A stretch of 64,000 nucleotides of DNA. Origin: Burkholderia sp052045245 (GTDB lineage: Bacteria > Pseudomonadota > Gammaproteobacteria > Burkholderiales > Burkholderiaceae). The notes beneath the pieces are model-generated. The model was not told the origin of the DNA. It did not search any database and saw nothing but the letters and a program-made list of their open reading frames with translations. Position numbers and translations under genes: made by a program. Location: contig NZ_JBQEON010000020.1 in the NCBI RefSeq assembly GCF_052045245.1, positions 62,001 through 126,000 on the forward strand, read 5' to 3'. Shown here one piece after another: positions 27,023 through 36,872 of the stretch; position 1 is the stretch's first letter, and the number at the start of each line of letters is the position of its first letter.

Positions 27023-28417
27023 ATGAGTACTGCTGCTTTGGTAGAAGGCAAGATCGTACAGTGCATCGGCGCCGTTATCGACGTGGAATTCCCGCGCGAC
27101 AGCATGCCGAAGATCTACGACGCGCTTATTCTCGATGGCTCGGAACTGACGCTCGAAGTCCAGCAACAGCTGGGCGACGGCGTGGTCCGTACCATTTGTC
27201 TGGGTGCATCCGACGGCCTGCGCCGCGGCCTGACCGTGAAGAACACGGCCAAGCCGATTTCGGTGCCGGTCGGCAAGCCGACCCTCGGTCGTATCATGGA
27301 CGTGCTCGGCCGTCCGATCGACGAAGCCGGCCCGATCGAGAGCGACGTGACGCGTTCGATCCACCAGAAGGCTCCGGCGTTCGACGAACTGTCGCCGTCG
27401 ACCGAACTGCTCGAAACGGGTATCAAGGTCATCGACCTGATCTGCCCGTTCGCAAAGGGCGGCAAGGTTGGCCTGTTCGGTGGTGCAGGCGTGGGCAAGA
27501 CCGTCAACATGATGGAGCTCATCAACAACATCGCGAAGGAACACGGCGGTTACTCCGTGTTCGCGGGCGTGGGTGAGCGTACCCGTGAAGGGAACGACTT
27601 CTACCACGAAATGAAGGATTCGAACGTTCTCGACAAGGTCGCGCTGGTGTACGGCCAGATGAACGAGCCGCCGGGCAACCGTCTGCGCGTCGCGCTGACC
27701 GGCCTGACGATGGCCGAGCACTTCCGTGACGAAGGCCTCGACGTGCTGTTCTTCGTCGACAACATCTACCGTTTCACGCTGGCCGGTACCGAAGTGTCGG
27801 CACTGCTCGGCCGTATGCCGTCGGCAGTGGGCTATCAGCCGACGCTGGCTGAAGAAATGGGCAAGCTGCAAGAGCGCATCACGTCGACCAAGAAGGGCTC
27901 GATTACGTCGGTTCAGGCCGTGTACGTCCCTGCGGACGACTTGACCGACCCGTCACCGGCGACGACCTTCGGCCACCTGGACGCAACCGTCGTTCTGTCG
28001 CGTGACATCGCTTCGCTGGGTATCTACCCGGCGGTCGACCCGCTCGACTCGACGTCGCGCCAGATCGACCCGAACGTGATCGGTGAAGAGCACTACTCGA
28101 TCACCCGTCGCGTTCAGCAGACGCTGCAGCGCTACAAGGAACTGCGCGACATCATCGCGATTCTGGGCATGGACGAACTGTCGCCGGAAGACAAGCTGTC
28201 GGTCGCACGTGCGCGTAAGATCCAGCGTTTCCTGTCGCAGCCGTTCCACGTCGCTGAAGTGTTCACGGGCTCGCCGGGCAAGTACGTGCCGCTGAAGGAA
28301 ACGATCCGTGGCTTCAAGATGATCGTCGACGGCGAGTGCGACCACCTGCCGGAACAGGCGTTCTACATGGTCGGCACGATCGACGAAGCCTTCGAAAAGG
28401 CCAAGAAGATCTCGTAA
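27023..28417 (+). CDS. atpD: ATP synthase F1 subunit beta (catalytic)
   Basis: 464 residues. The catalytic subunit. Walker A GGAGVGKT is at residues 153-160, followed by [14 protein letters not shown] with the catalytic glutamate region, and the DELSEED-like loop reads [10 protein letters not shown]. The start follows AAAGGAAAAGCG. An unusually structured 152-base gap separates it from atpC. Confidence 0.98.
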
Positions 28418-28457
28418 GGGGCGGGCGTAACGCAGCGGGCGCCGTGCGTCCGTGATG

Positions 28458-28556
28458 GATACCATGATGGTATCTTTTCGCGGATCGGCGTCCACGCGAC
28501 ACGCTCAACCCGCCGTGCATGGGATCGGAGTCGGCGCTGAAGCGCCAACTCCGATC
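28458..28556 (+). repeat. Two stem-loops between atpD and atpC
   Basis: The first hairpin is GATACC (28458-28463) with GGTATC (28469-28474), followed by four T. The second, larger hairpin pairs GATCGGAGT (28523-28531) with ACTCCGATC (28548-28556) and continues inward with GGCGC/GCGCC around TGAA; it ends 13 bases before the atpC start, just upstream of its AGGAG ribosome site. Neither is a strong terminator. They could lower or time the synthesis of the epsilon subunit relative to beta. Confidence 0.6.
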
Positions 28557-28569
28557 GACAGGAGTCGAT

Positions 28570-28995
28570 ATGGCAACCATCAAAGTAGACGTCGTCAGCG
28601 CGGAAGAGCAGATCTTCTCGGGCGAGGCGAAATTCGTCGCGCTGCCGGGCGAAACGGGTGAGCTGGGTATTCTGCCGGGTCACACGCCGCTGATCACGCG
28701 GATTCGTCCGGGTGCGGTGCGCATCGAAGTCGAGGGCGGCAACGACGAATTCGTGTTCGTCGCGGGCGGCATTCTCGAAGTGCAGCCGGGCGCCGTGACG
28801 GTGCTCGCCGATACCGCGATCCGCGGCAAGGACCTCGATGCGGCGAAAGCCGAGGAAGCGCGCAAGCGTGCCGAGGAAACGCTGCAGAACGCGAAGTCGG
28901 ACCTCGACCTCGCAAAGGCGCAATCCGAGCTCGCGACCGCGATGGCGCAGCTCGAAGCGATCCAGCGTCTGGCGAAGATTCGTAGCCGGCACTAA
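28570..28995 (+). CDS. atpC: ATP synthase F1 subunit epsilon
   Basis: 141 residues. Subunit epsilon binds the gamma shaft and can inhibit ATP hydrolysis. The N-terminal beta sandwich (SAEEQIFSGEAKFVALPGETG, LGILPGHTPL) and the C-terminal two-helix hairpin (AEEARKRAEETLQNA) are clear. ATG 28570 follows AGGAGTCGAT; the frame is open 17 codons further up, but through a hairpin and without a ribosome site. Last gene of the atp operon. Confidence 0.96.
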   Translation: MATIKVDVVSAEEQIFSGEAKFVALPGETGELGILPGHTPLITRIRPGAVRIEVEGGNDEFVFVAGGILEVQPGAVTVLADTAIRGKDLDAAKAEEARKRAEETLQNAKSDLDLAKAQSELATAMAQLEAIQRLAKIRSRH

Positions 28996-29021
28996 GCCGC
29001 GCGCGCGTATCTCGCGAAAGA

Positions 29022-29047
29022 AAGCAGCCTTCGGGCTGCTTTTTTTT
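29022..29047 (+). terminator. ATP synthase operon terminator
   Basis: AAGCAGCC (29022-29029), loop TTCG, GGCTGCTT (29034-29041), then a run of T: a textbook Rho-independent terminator 27 bases after atpC. Confidence 0.93.
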
Positions 29048-29260
29048 CGCCCATCGTTTTCGTCTGTCGATTGCGGGCCGGACCGTATCGGCCGGTCGTG
29101 CTATTTCATCCACCCACCGCGATTTGATGTCAGAGTGTCGTCAGCGGAGCGCGGCATCATCCGCTCGGAGGCAACCCGTCGCGATCGCGGCGGAGCAGGC
29201 GCGCCGGCGCGTGCATTGACCGCGCGCCAGGCCGATCAGACAAAACGGACGGAGACATCG

Positions 29261-30988
29261 ATGGCAGCAGACCTTGGCATGGAGGCGCTGATCGCGCCCG
29301 AAAACGGACTGTCGTACGTGCGCGGCGCGACCCACGTGCCGCTATCCGACGCGACGCTCAGCCGGTTCCTGCTCGACACGGCCGGCCGCTTTCCCGATCG
29401 TCCGGCCGTCGTGTTTCGCGAGCAGCAGGTGCGCTGGACCTGGCGTGCGTTCGCGCATGAGGTCGACGTGCTCGCGGCCGGTCTCGCCGCGCTCGGGATC
29501 GAGAAGGGCGATTGCGTCGGCATCTGGTCGCCCAACCGGAGCGAATGGCTGCTCACGCAGTTCGCGACCGCGCGCCTCGGCGCGGTCCTCGTCAACATCA
29601 ATCCGGCCTATCGCCTCGCGGAACTCGAATACGCGCTGAACAAGGTCGGCTGCAAGGCCGTGATCGCGGCCGAACGCTTCAAGAGCTCGGCGTACGTCGA
29701 GATGCTGCAGAGCATCGCGCCGGAGCTCGCGAGCGCGACGCCGGGCGACCTGCATGCGGCGCGCGTGCCGAGCCTGCGCACGGTGGTGTCGATGGGCGAG
29801 GTCGCGCCGGCCGGCATGTTCCGCTTCGCGGACGTGATGGCGCGCGGCCGCGACACGCTCGATGTCGCGCGGCTCGACGCGATCGGCGCGACGCTCGCGG
29901 CGACCGACCCGATCAACATCCAGTTCACGAGCGGCACGACCGGCAGCCCGAAGGGCGCGACGCTCACGCACCGCAACGTCGTCAACAACGCGCGTTCGAT
30001 CGCGATGGCGATGCGCTTCACGGAGCAGGACGCGCTGTGCATCCCGGTGCCGCTGTACCACTGCTTCGGGATGGTGCTGGCGGTGCTCGCATGCGTGTCG
30101 AAGGGGGCGGCGATGGTGTTCCCCGGCGAGGCGTTCGATCCGGTCGCGACGCTCGCGGCCGTCGCCGACGAACGCTGTACCGCGCTGCACGGCGTGCCGA
30201 CGATGTTCATCGCGGAGCTCGATCATCCGGACTTCGCGAAGTTCGACCTGTCGACGCTGCGCACCGGCATCATGGCCGGCTCGCCGTGCCCGATCGAGAC
30301 GATGAAGCGCGTGGTGTCGCAGATGCACCTGTCGGAGATCACGATCGCATACGGGATGACGGAGACGAGCCCCGTGTCGTTCCAGAGTTCGACCGACGAT
30401 CCGCTGGAGAAGCGCACGACGACGGTCGGTCGCATCCAGCCGCATCTGGAGGTGAAGATCGTCGATCCGAACGGCGACATCGTGCCGGTGGGCGAGACGG
30501 GCGAGCTGTGCACGAAGGGCTATTCGGTGATGCTCGGCTACTGGGACGACGACGCGAAGACGCGCGAGGTGCTGGTCGACGGCTGGATGCATACGGGCGA
30601 CCTCGCGACGCTCGACGCGGACGGTTACTGCAACATCGTCGGCCGGCTGAAGGACATGGTGATCCGCGGCGGCGAGAACGTGTATCCGCGCGAGATCGAG
30701 GAATTCCTGTTCAGGCATCCGAAGATTCAGAGCGCGCAGGTGTTCGGCGTGCCCGATGCGAAATACGGCGAGGAGCTGTGCGCGTGGATCGTGCTGCGCG
30801 CGGACGAGCAGATGTCGGAGGACGACGTGCGCGCGTTCTGCCACGGCCAGATCGCGCACTACAAGATTCCGCGCTATATCCGCTTCGTCGACGAGCTGCC
30901 GATGACGGTGACGGGCAAGGTGCAGAAGTTCGTGATGCGCGAGCGGATGATCGACGAACTGAAGCTCGACGTGCAGAAGACCGCATAA
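29261..30988 (+). CDS. Fatty-acyl-CoA ligase / AMP-binding synthetase
   Basis: 575 residues. It activates a carboxylic acid with ATP to an acyl adenylate and then to the CoA thioester. The AMP-binding motif IQFTSGTTGSPKGATLTH lies near 225-242, and YGMTETSPVS, the DGWMHTGDLA loop, GRLKDMVIRGGENVYPREIE and the terminal catalytic lysine region TGKVQKF are all present. Start ATG 29261 follows GGAGACATCG. Sequence character resembles medium/long-chain FadD-like ligases; the chain length is not predictable. It is monocistronic, downstream of the atp terminator. Confidence 0.9.
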   Translation: MAADLGMEALIAPENGLSYVRGATHVPLSDATLSRFLLDTAGRFPDRPAVVFREQQVRWTWRAFAHEVDVLAAGLAALGIEKGDCVGIWSPNRSEWLLTQFATARLGAVLVNINPAYRLAELEYALNKVGCKAVIAAERFKSSAYVEMLQSIAPELASATPGDLHAARVPSLRTVVSMGEVAPAGMFRFADVMARGRDTLDVARLDAIGATLAATDPINIQFTSGTTGSPKGATLTHRNVVNNARSIAMAMRFTEQDALCIPVPLYHCFGMVLAVLACVSKGAAMVFPGEAFDPVATLAAVADERCTALHGVPTMFIAELDHPDFAKFDLSTLRTGIMAGSPCPIETMKRVVSQMHLSEITIAYGMTETSPVSFQSSTDDPLEKRTTTVGRIQPHLEVKIVDPNGDIVPVGETGELCTKGYSVMLGYWDDDAKTREVLVDGWMHTGDLATLDADGYCNIVGRLKDMVIRGGENVYPREIEEFLFRHPKIQSAQVFGVPDAKYGEELCAWIVLRADEQMSEDDVRAFCHGQIAHYKIPRYIRFVDELPMTVTGKVQKFVMRERMIDELKLDVQKTA

Positions 30989-31050
30989 GCGGTTCGGCGG
31001 CGGAAATAACGCGATGGCCTGCGGGCCGTTGCGTTTTCGATGGACGAAAA

Positions 31051-31077
31051 AAAGCGGGCTTATTAGCCCGCTAAAAA
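31051..31077 (-). terminator. Rho-independent terminator for leftward transcription
   Basis: AGCGGGCT (31053-31060), loop TATT, AGCCCGCT (31065-31072). On the minus strand the stem is followed by a run of seven or more U; on the plus strand there is only an A-run. It therefore ends transcripts coming from the right, such as that of the PheC-like gene or a small gene in the gap. Confidence 0.75.
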
Positions 31078-31272
31078 CCACACGCTACGGGGTTAGCGCG
31101 AGGAGACCAAAGATGAAACCGGATCCGGCCGGAGCCGGAAACGACTCCAACAGGGATGCCCCTCGGAAGGGCTTCGGTACGTGACCGACTGGCTCGCAGC
31201 GCTTCGCGTCCGCTCACACTTGGCACACGAGACCGCATCCGTGTTGAAACCGTTGAGGCCATTGTGGGCGAA

Positions 31273-31455
31273 TTAACGAGCCGTCGCGGTAACAAAGTGT
31301 TTCAGGTTGTAACGCCCGCCGGATAAGGCTTTCCGGGATTTTTTGCTGTTTTCGGGATCCTGAGAAAGGTCATATTTACTCATCTTTTCCGCAGAGTTTT
31401 CATCGTATGCGCGTGATGCGTTTTTCATGCGTATCGACGTCGATGAAATGCCCAT
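31273..31455 (-). CDS. Possible small protein of unknown function (60 residues)
   Basis: A weak candidate. The frame starts at ATG 31455 and has internal ATGs at residues 10 and 25. The product is polar and basic (for example MSKYDLSQDPENSKKSRKAL) with no recognised motif. In its favour are an AT-rich composition different from typical shadow frames here and a leftward terminator about 200 bases downstream. Against it, no good ribosome site is seen. Confidence 0.22.
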   Translation of the reverse strand: MGISSTSIRMKNASRAYDENSAEKMSKYDLSQDPENSKKSRKALSGGRYNLKHFVTATAR

Positions 31456-31712
31456 TTACGCGCCCGAATGCGCATCGCGCGATAGATATCGCGTATGAGG
31501 ATTCATTCGTCGGAAAGATTTTGAAACGTGATCGGCGCGCGCGATAGTCGGCCATTCGGCCAGTTTTCACCGTTTCGCCGCTTCCGCGCGCAGTGCCAAT
31601 GCGTAACGACGGCGCGCCGGACGGCCGCCGGACACCGTCGCCAGTATCGGCGTAGCCGGCGGCAGCCGCGGGGGCGATGCCCGTTATCGGCCGCCGCCCC
31701 ACGCGGTGGCGC

Positions 31713-32519
31713 TTACTTCAGCCACTTGTCGGAAATGGCCTGATATTCGCCGGTCGACAGCGCGAGGTGCAGCCACTGGTCGACGTACTGCTGGAACACG
31801 ACGTCGCCACGCGGCACCATGTAGGCCTTTTCGCCGAACTGGAACGGCTTGTCCGGATGCACGGAGCACAGGCCCGGATTCAGTTTTTGCTGCAGCTGCG
31901 TCTCGGACGCATCCGTCACCATCACGTCGGCCTTGCCCGCGAGGATCTGCTTGAAGATCGTCACGTTGTCGGGATAGACGGTCAGCTTCGCGTGCGTGAA
32001 GAACTGCTTCGCGAAGCGCTCGTTGGTGCCGCCCGGGTTCACGATCACGCGGGTCTCGGGCCGGTCGATCTGCGCGACGGTCTGGTATTTGTCGGCATCC
32101 GCGCAGCGCACGATCGGCGTCTTGCCGTCGACCACGTACGGCTGCGTGAAGAACACGCGCTTCTGGCGCTCGAGCGTCGTCGACACGCCACCCACCGCGA
32201 TGTCGCATTTCGCGACGAAGTCGTTGGTGAGGTTCGACCAGCTCGTCTTCACGAAGTCGGCCTTCACGCCGAGCGCTTTCGCGAGCGAGTCGGCCATGTC
32301 GATGTCGATGCCCTCGAAGCGGCCGTCCGTCCGGTAGTACGAATACGGCTTGTAGTCGCCCGTCGTGCACACGCGCAGCGTGCCGCGCGCGAGCACGTCG
32401 TCGAGCCGCGAGCCGGCGGCAGCGGCGGTCGCGGGTGCGGTCGTGCCCTGTGCGTGCGCGGCGGCGCAGCAAAACAGCAGGGCAGCGGTGAGCGTGGCCA
32501 ATGTGGCGGATATCTTCAT
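31713..32519 (-). CDS. pheC: Periplasmic cyclohexadienyl/arogenate dehydratase-like protein (PheC type)
   Basis: 268 residues with a signal peptide ending AAHA (residue 23). The fold is that of family-3 amino acid binding proteins, but the sequence follows PheC of Pseudomonas aeruginosa closely: VCTTGDYKPYSY, TPIVRCADADKYQTVAQID, VIVNPGGTNERFA, DNVTIFKQILAGKADVMVTD and GEKAYMVPRGD. PheC turns prephenate into phenylpyruvate (or arogenate into phenylalanine) in the periplasm. The glutamate in NPGGTNE corresponds to a catalytic residue of the PheC family as I recall it. No transporter genes are adjacent, which fits an enzyme rather than a transport subunit. Start has AGGAGA. Confidence 0.72.
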   Translation of the reverse strand: MKISATLATLTAALLFCCAAAHAQGTTAPATAAAAGSRLDDVLARGTLRVCTTGDYKPYSYYRTDGRFEGIDIDMADSLAKALGVKADFVKTSWSNLTNDFVAKCDIAVGGVSTTLERQKRVFFTQPYVVDGKTPIVRCADADKYQTVAQIDRPETRVIVNPGGTNERFAKQFFTHAKLTVYPDNVTIFKQILAGKADVMVTDASETQLQQKLNPGLCSVHPDKPFQFGEKAYMVPRGDVVFQQYVDQWLHLALSTGEYQAISDKWLK

Positions 32520-32669
32520 CGGTCTCCTCCGTCGTTCGGTTTCGGTATCAGCGTCCGATCATAACGGAGCCATCGCGCGCGTCATATGGCCGCCATCGCA
32601 TCGGCATACGCAGCCGTGCGGCCCCGCTCCGGTAAAATGCCGCTTTGCCTTCGCATCGTCGCTCATACC

Positions 32670-33764
<1,095 letters not shown>

Positions 33765-33872
33765 GCGCAAGCGCTGTCATGCTGCACTGCGGGATGACAA
33801 CGTTTCGTTGCCGACACTAAACAGGGCGCAACCCCGCACCGGTTACCGATTCATGGCTTGTCAAGACTTGAC

Positions 33873-33881
33873 TTATACACA
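33873..33881 (+). promoter_or_regulatory. DnaA box (TTATACACA)
   Basis: A match to the TTATNCACA consensus, identical to one of the boxes of the E. coli origin. It sits next to a 13-base palindrome. Confidence 0.5.
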
Positions 33882-34062
33882 TTTCCCACGTTGCAGCGCG
33901 GTAGAGCCCTGTATCGGTCAAATTGTCTCGCTATGGTTGGGGAATTTGAATAGCAGCCTTATGGAATAAGGCTCCGCGGGGCACCGCAGAGGGCGGCCAA
34001 AATCAGCGGAAAGCACGGCCCCGCGCGCTTCGCGGCTGTTGAACGGCGAGTTCTCAACAAAG

Positions 34063-34071
34063 TTATCCACA
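34063..34071 (+). promoter_or_regulatory. DnaA box (TTATCCACA)
   Basis: A perfect strong DnaA box 142 bases upstream of the priA start and 182 bases from the other box. Confidence 0.55.
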
Positions 34072-34212
34072 GGCTGGTCAGGGTATACGGCGATTCCTAA
34101 TGCGAATCCAAAACTTAGCGCCGAATCTGAAGTTTTACTTTAAGTTCGCCACCTTGATGCGATCGCGGATGCAAGCCGTCCGCACGGCCTGTGCCGCCGC
34201 GGGAGCGCGGTG

Positions 34213-36474
34213 ATGGACGGCACCTATCTGCGGGTCGCGCTCGACCATCCGCTCGCCACCCTGTTCGACTACCGCTGCAACGTCCAGCCGGCACCCGAGC
34301 CCGGCACCTTGGTCCAGGTGCCGTTCGGCAAGCGGCAGGTGGTCGGCCTCGTCTGTGAAGTAACGACTCACACCGACGTCCCGCCGTCCCGGCTGCGGGC
34401 GATCGACGCCATCTGCACCGAGCTGCCGCCGCTAGCGCCGGACTGGCTCGCGCTCGTGTCGTTCGCGGCCGACTACTACCAGCGCGGCCGCGGCGAGGTC
34501 GCGCTGCCGGCGCTGCCGCAGGCGCTGCGCGACGCAGAACGCTGGGGACGGCTGCTCGCGCCCGAGGTGCGCTATCGGCTGAGCGAAGCCGGCCGCGCGG
34601 CGCTGCCCGATGCCCTGCCCGCGCGCGGGGCCGCGCTGCGGCGGCTCGCGCAGGCGCTCGCCGACACCGATTCGCTGACCTTGCCCGACGCGCGTGCGCG
34701 CCATCCGAAGGCCGTCGCCACGCTCGACGACTGGGCTGCGCGCGGTTGGGTCGCCATCGAGGAAATCGGCTGGGCCGATGCGCCTGTGCCCAAAGCTGTG
34801 GATAACCTGTCGACAACCGGTGGACGAGCTGTGCCGCCGGCGCTCACCGACCAGCAGGCCGAGGCGCTCGACGCGATTCGCGCCGCACAGGGTTTCGCGC
34901 CGTTCCTGCTGCATGGCGTGACGGGCAGCGGCAAGACCGAGGTCTATCTGCATGCGCTCGCGGCGCTGCTCGATGCGCGGCCCGACGCGCAGGCGCTCGT
35001 GCTCGTGCCCGAAATCAACCTGACGCCGCAGTTCGAGGCCGCCTTTCGCGCGCGCTTCGCGGGCACGCTCGCCGACGACGCGATCGTCACGCTGCACAGC
35101 GGGCTGGCCGAGGGCGAGCGGGCGCGCAACTGGCTCGCCGCACATACGGGCCGGGCGCGGATCGTGCTCGGCACGCGGCTCGCGGTGCTCGCGTCGTTGC
35201 CGACGCTTGCGCTGATCGTCGTCGACGAGGAACACGAGCCCGCGTACAAACAGCAGGAAGGATTGCGCTATTCGGCGCGCGACCTCGCGGTGTGGCGTGC
35301 GAAGCATCTCGGCATTCCGGTCGTGCTCGGTTCGGCGACGCCGTCGCTCGAGAGCTGGTGGCAGGCCGAGCAAGGCCGCTACACGCGGCTCACGCTGTCG
35401 CGCCGCGCAGTGGCCGACGCGACGCTGCCGACCGTACGGCTGATCGATCTCGAAGAAGAGCGGCGGCGCGGGCGCGCGTCGATGGGCGGGCTGTCGGGGC
35501 CGCTCGTCGCGGCGCTGAAGGCGCGGCTCGAGCGCGGCGAACAGAGCCTCGTGTTCCTGAACCGGCGCGGCTATGCACCGCAGCTCGCGTGCGACGCATG
35601 CGGCTGGGTCGCCGGCTGCCCGCGCTGCAGCGCGTATGTCGTGCTGCACAAGCCCGAGCATGCGCTGCGTTGCCATCACTGCGGCTGGGAAGCGCGGATT
35701 CCGCGCTCATGCCCGGATTGCGGGAACGTCGATATCGCGCCGCTCGGGCGGGGCACCCAGCGCATCGAGGAGGCGCTCGCCGAGGCCGTGCCGGGGGCGC
35801 GAATCCTGCGGATCGACGCGGACAGCACGCGGCGCAAAGGGAGTGCGCAGGCGCTGTTCTCGGACGTGCATGCGGGCGAAGTCGACATCCTGGTCGGCAC
35901 GCAGATGATCGCGAAGGGGCACGACTTCCAGCGCGTGTCGCTCGTCGGTGTGCTCAACGCCGACACCGCGTTGTTCTCGCACGACTTCCGCGCGAGCGAG
36001 CGGCTGTTCGCGCAGCTGATGCAGGTGAGCGGGCGCGCCGGGCGCGCCGGGCTGCCGGGCGAGGTGCTCGTGCAGACGCGTTATCCGCGTCACGCGCTGT
36101 ACCACGCGCTCGGCCGGCAGGATTACGTCGGCTTCGCGAATTCGACGCTCGGCGAGCGCCGCGACGCGCACCTGCCGCCGTTTGTCTATCAGGCGCTGCT
36201 GCGCGCCGAGGGGCGTACGATCGACGCCGCGCTCGCGTTCCTGCTGCAGGCCGCGGCCGTGTTGCCGGGGCTGCCGGGTGCCGATCGCGTGACCGTCTAC
36301 GACGCGGTGCCGATGACGATCGTGAAGGTCGCGAACGTCCACCGCGCGCAACTGCTGCTCGAAAGCGCGTCGCGGGCCGCGCTGCAGCATGCGCTGCGCG
36401 CCTGGCAGCCGGAGCTGCGCGCGCTGAAGGGCGTGCTGCGCTGGAGCCTCGAGGTCGATCCGCTGGATATCTGA
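34213..36474 (+). CDS. priA: Primosomal replication restart helicase PriA
   Basis: About 753 residues. PriA recognises stalled forks and reloads the replicative helicase. Walker A GVTGSGKTEVYL lies near residues 236-247 and Walker B VVDEEHEPAYK near 337. Eight cysteines form the two zinc sites in the helicase (CDACGWVAGCPRCS, CHHCGWEARIPRSCPDCG). The N-terminus (LRVALDHPLATLFDY) is the 3' DNA-end binding domain. A GTG at 34210 is an alternative start one codon earlier. It carries a DnaA box inside the frame. Confidence 0.96.
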   Translation: MDGTYLRVALDHPLATLFDYRCNVQPAPEPGTLVQVPFGKRQVVGLVCEVTTHTDVPPSRLRAIDAICTELPPLAPDWLALVSFAADYYQRGRGEVALPALPQALRDAERWGRLLAPEVRYRLSEAGRAALPDALPARGAALRRLAQALADTDSLTLPDARARHPKAVATLDDWAARGWVAIEEIGWADAPVPKAVDNLSTTGGRAVPPALTDQQAEALDAIRAAQGFAPFLLHGVTGSGKTEVYLHALAALLDARPDAQALVLVPEINLTPQFEAAFRARFAGTLADDAIVTLHSGLAEGERARNWLAAHTGRARIVLGTRLAVLASLPTLALIVVDEEHEPAYKQQEGLRYSARDLAVWRAKHLGIPVVLGSATPSLESWWQAEQGRYTRLTLSRRAVADATLPTVRLIDLEEERRRGRASMGGLSGPLVAALKARLERGEQSLVFLNRRGYAPQLACDACGWVAGCPRCSAYVVLHKPEHALRCHHCGWEARIPRSCPDCGNVDIAPLGRGTQRIEEALAEAVPGARILRIDADSTRRKGSAQALFSDVHAGEVDILVGTQMIAKGHDFQRVSLVGVLNADTALFSHDFRASERLFAQLMQVSGRAGRAGLPGEVLVQTRYPRHALYHALGRQDYVGFANSTLGERRDAHLPPFVYQALLRAEGRTIDAALAFLLQAAAVLPGLPGADRVTVYDAVPMTIVKVANVHRAQLLLESASRAALQHALRAWQPELRALKGVLRWSLEVDPLDI

Positions 36475-36872
36475 TGCGCGCCACGACGGCGGTTGCCGCG
36501 CGGCGCGCCGGTGGCCGATGCAGCCGGCATCGCCACCGTAGCCGAGCACCGGGCCGGACGCGATCGCGCCGCGGACCCGCTCCATACCGGTTTGCGGCAC
36601 GCGCCCGCACGCCCAGTGCAACCCGTTTTTCCCTTTCACGCGTCGCGTCGCGGGTTGCCCGCGCGCGTCAAACCGGTCCGATCAGGGAAAACACCGATCC
36701 GCCGACCACGGGCAACCCCTAGGTTGCAACCATCTAAGTGGCTGATTATATTGACTAACTTATGGGTGCAACCAATCTCGCAATTTGGTTGCACCTTTTT
36801 ATTGCGTGCCGTAGGATTTCGCGCATCCTCTCACACCACATTGCCGGGCTCGCACCGGCGCACGAACCCACC
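36475..36872 (+). other. priA-putA intergenic region
   Basis: 398 bases without a gene. The first 240 bases show nothing I can name. The last 150 hold the putA promoter and PutA operators described separately. Confidence 0.6.
36722..36800 (+). promoter_or_regulatory. putA control region: three PutA operator motifs, promoter and hairpin
   Basis: PutA repressors bind GTTGCA. The motif occurs in the palindrome GGTTGCAACC (36722-36731), again on the minus strand at 36767-36773, and on the plus strand at 36787-36793. A promoter TTGCAA (36724-36729), 17 bases, TATATT (36747-36752) has its -35 inside the first motif. The second and third motifs are the arms of an 11-base-pair inverted repeat (36765-36775 with 36785-36795) followed by five T, so the early mRNA could fold into a terminator-like hairpin. 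Confidence 0.75.

Larger units (their letters stand above)
30989..31712. other. 724-base intergenic region, partly AT-rich
   Basis: Between the acyl-CoA ligase and the convergent PheC-like gene. It holds a minus-strand terminator (31051-31077) and an AT-rich stretch (about 31290-31540) unlike the surrounding DNA. A 60-codon minus-strand frame (31273-31455) and a 23-codon plus-strand frame at 31112 with an AGGAG site are the only candidate genes, both weak. Confidence 0.45.
33765..34212 (+). other. hemE-priA intergenic region with DnaA boxes
   Basis: 448 bases without a gene. It contains the palindrome GTCAAG-A-CTTGAC (33860-33872) directly followed by TTATACACA (33873-33881), a hairpin AGCCTTAT/ATAAGGCT (33955-33973), and TTATCCACA (34063-34071). 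A third box, TTATCCACA on the minus strand, lies inside priA (34797-34805). The region is less GC-rich than the neighbouring genes. Confidence 0.55.

Noticed and set aside
24140..27871. A 1243-residue open frame on the minus strand under the atp operon
   Set aside because: It lies opposite several certain ATP synthase genes and has the His/Arg/Asp-rich composition of an antisense shadow.
28838..29260. Long upstream extension of the acyl-CoA ligase reading frame into atpC and the atp terminator
   Set aside because: The extension crosses a strong terminator, is Arg/Ser-rich, and the ATG at 29261 has a good ribosome site and matches family starts.
31112..31183. A 23-codon plus-strand frame with an AGGAG ribosome site
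   Set aside because: Too short to judge; no downstream gene on the same strand for it to act as a leader peptide.
31713..32519. Naming the gene as a glutamate/aspartate transporter subunit
   Set aside because: The residue pattern fits the PheC dehydratase family better and no transporter genes are adjacent.
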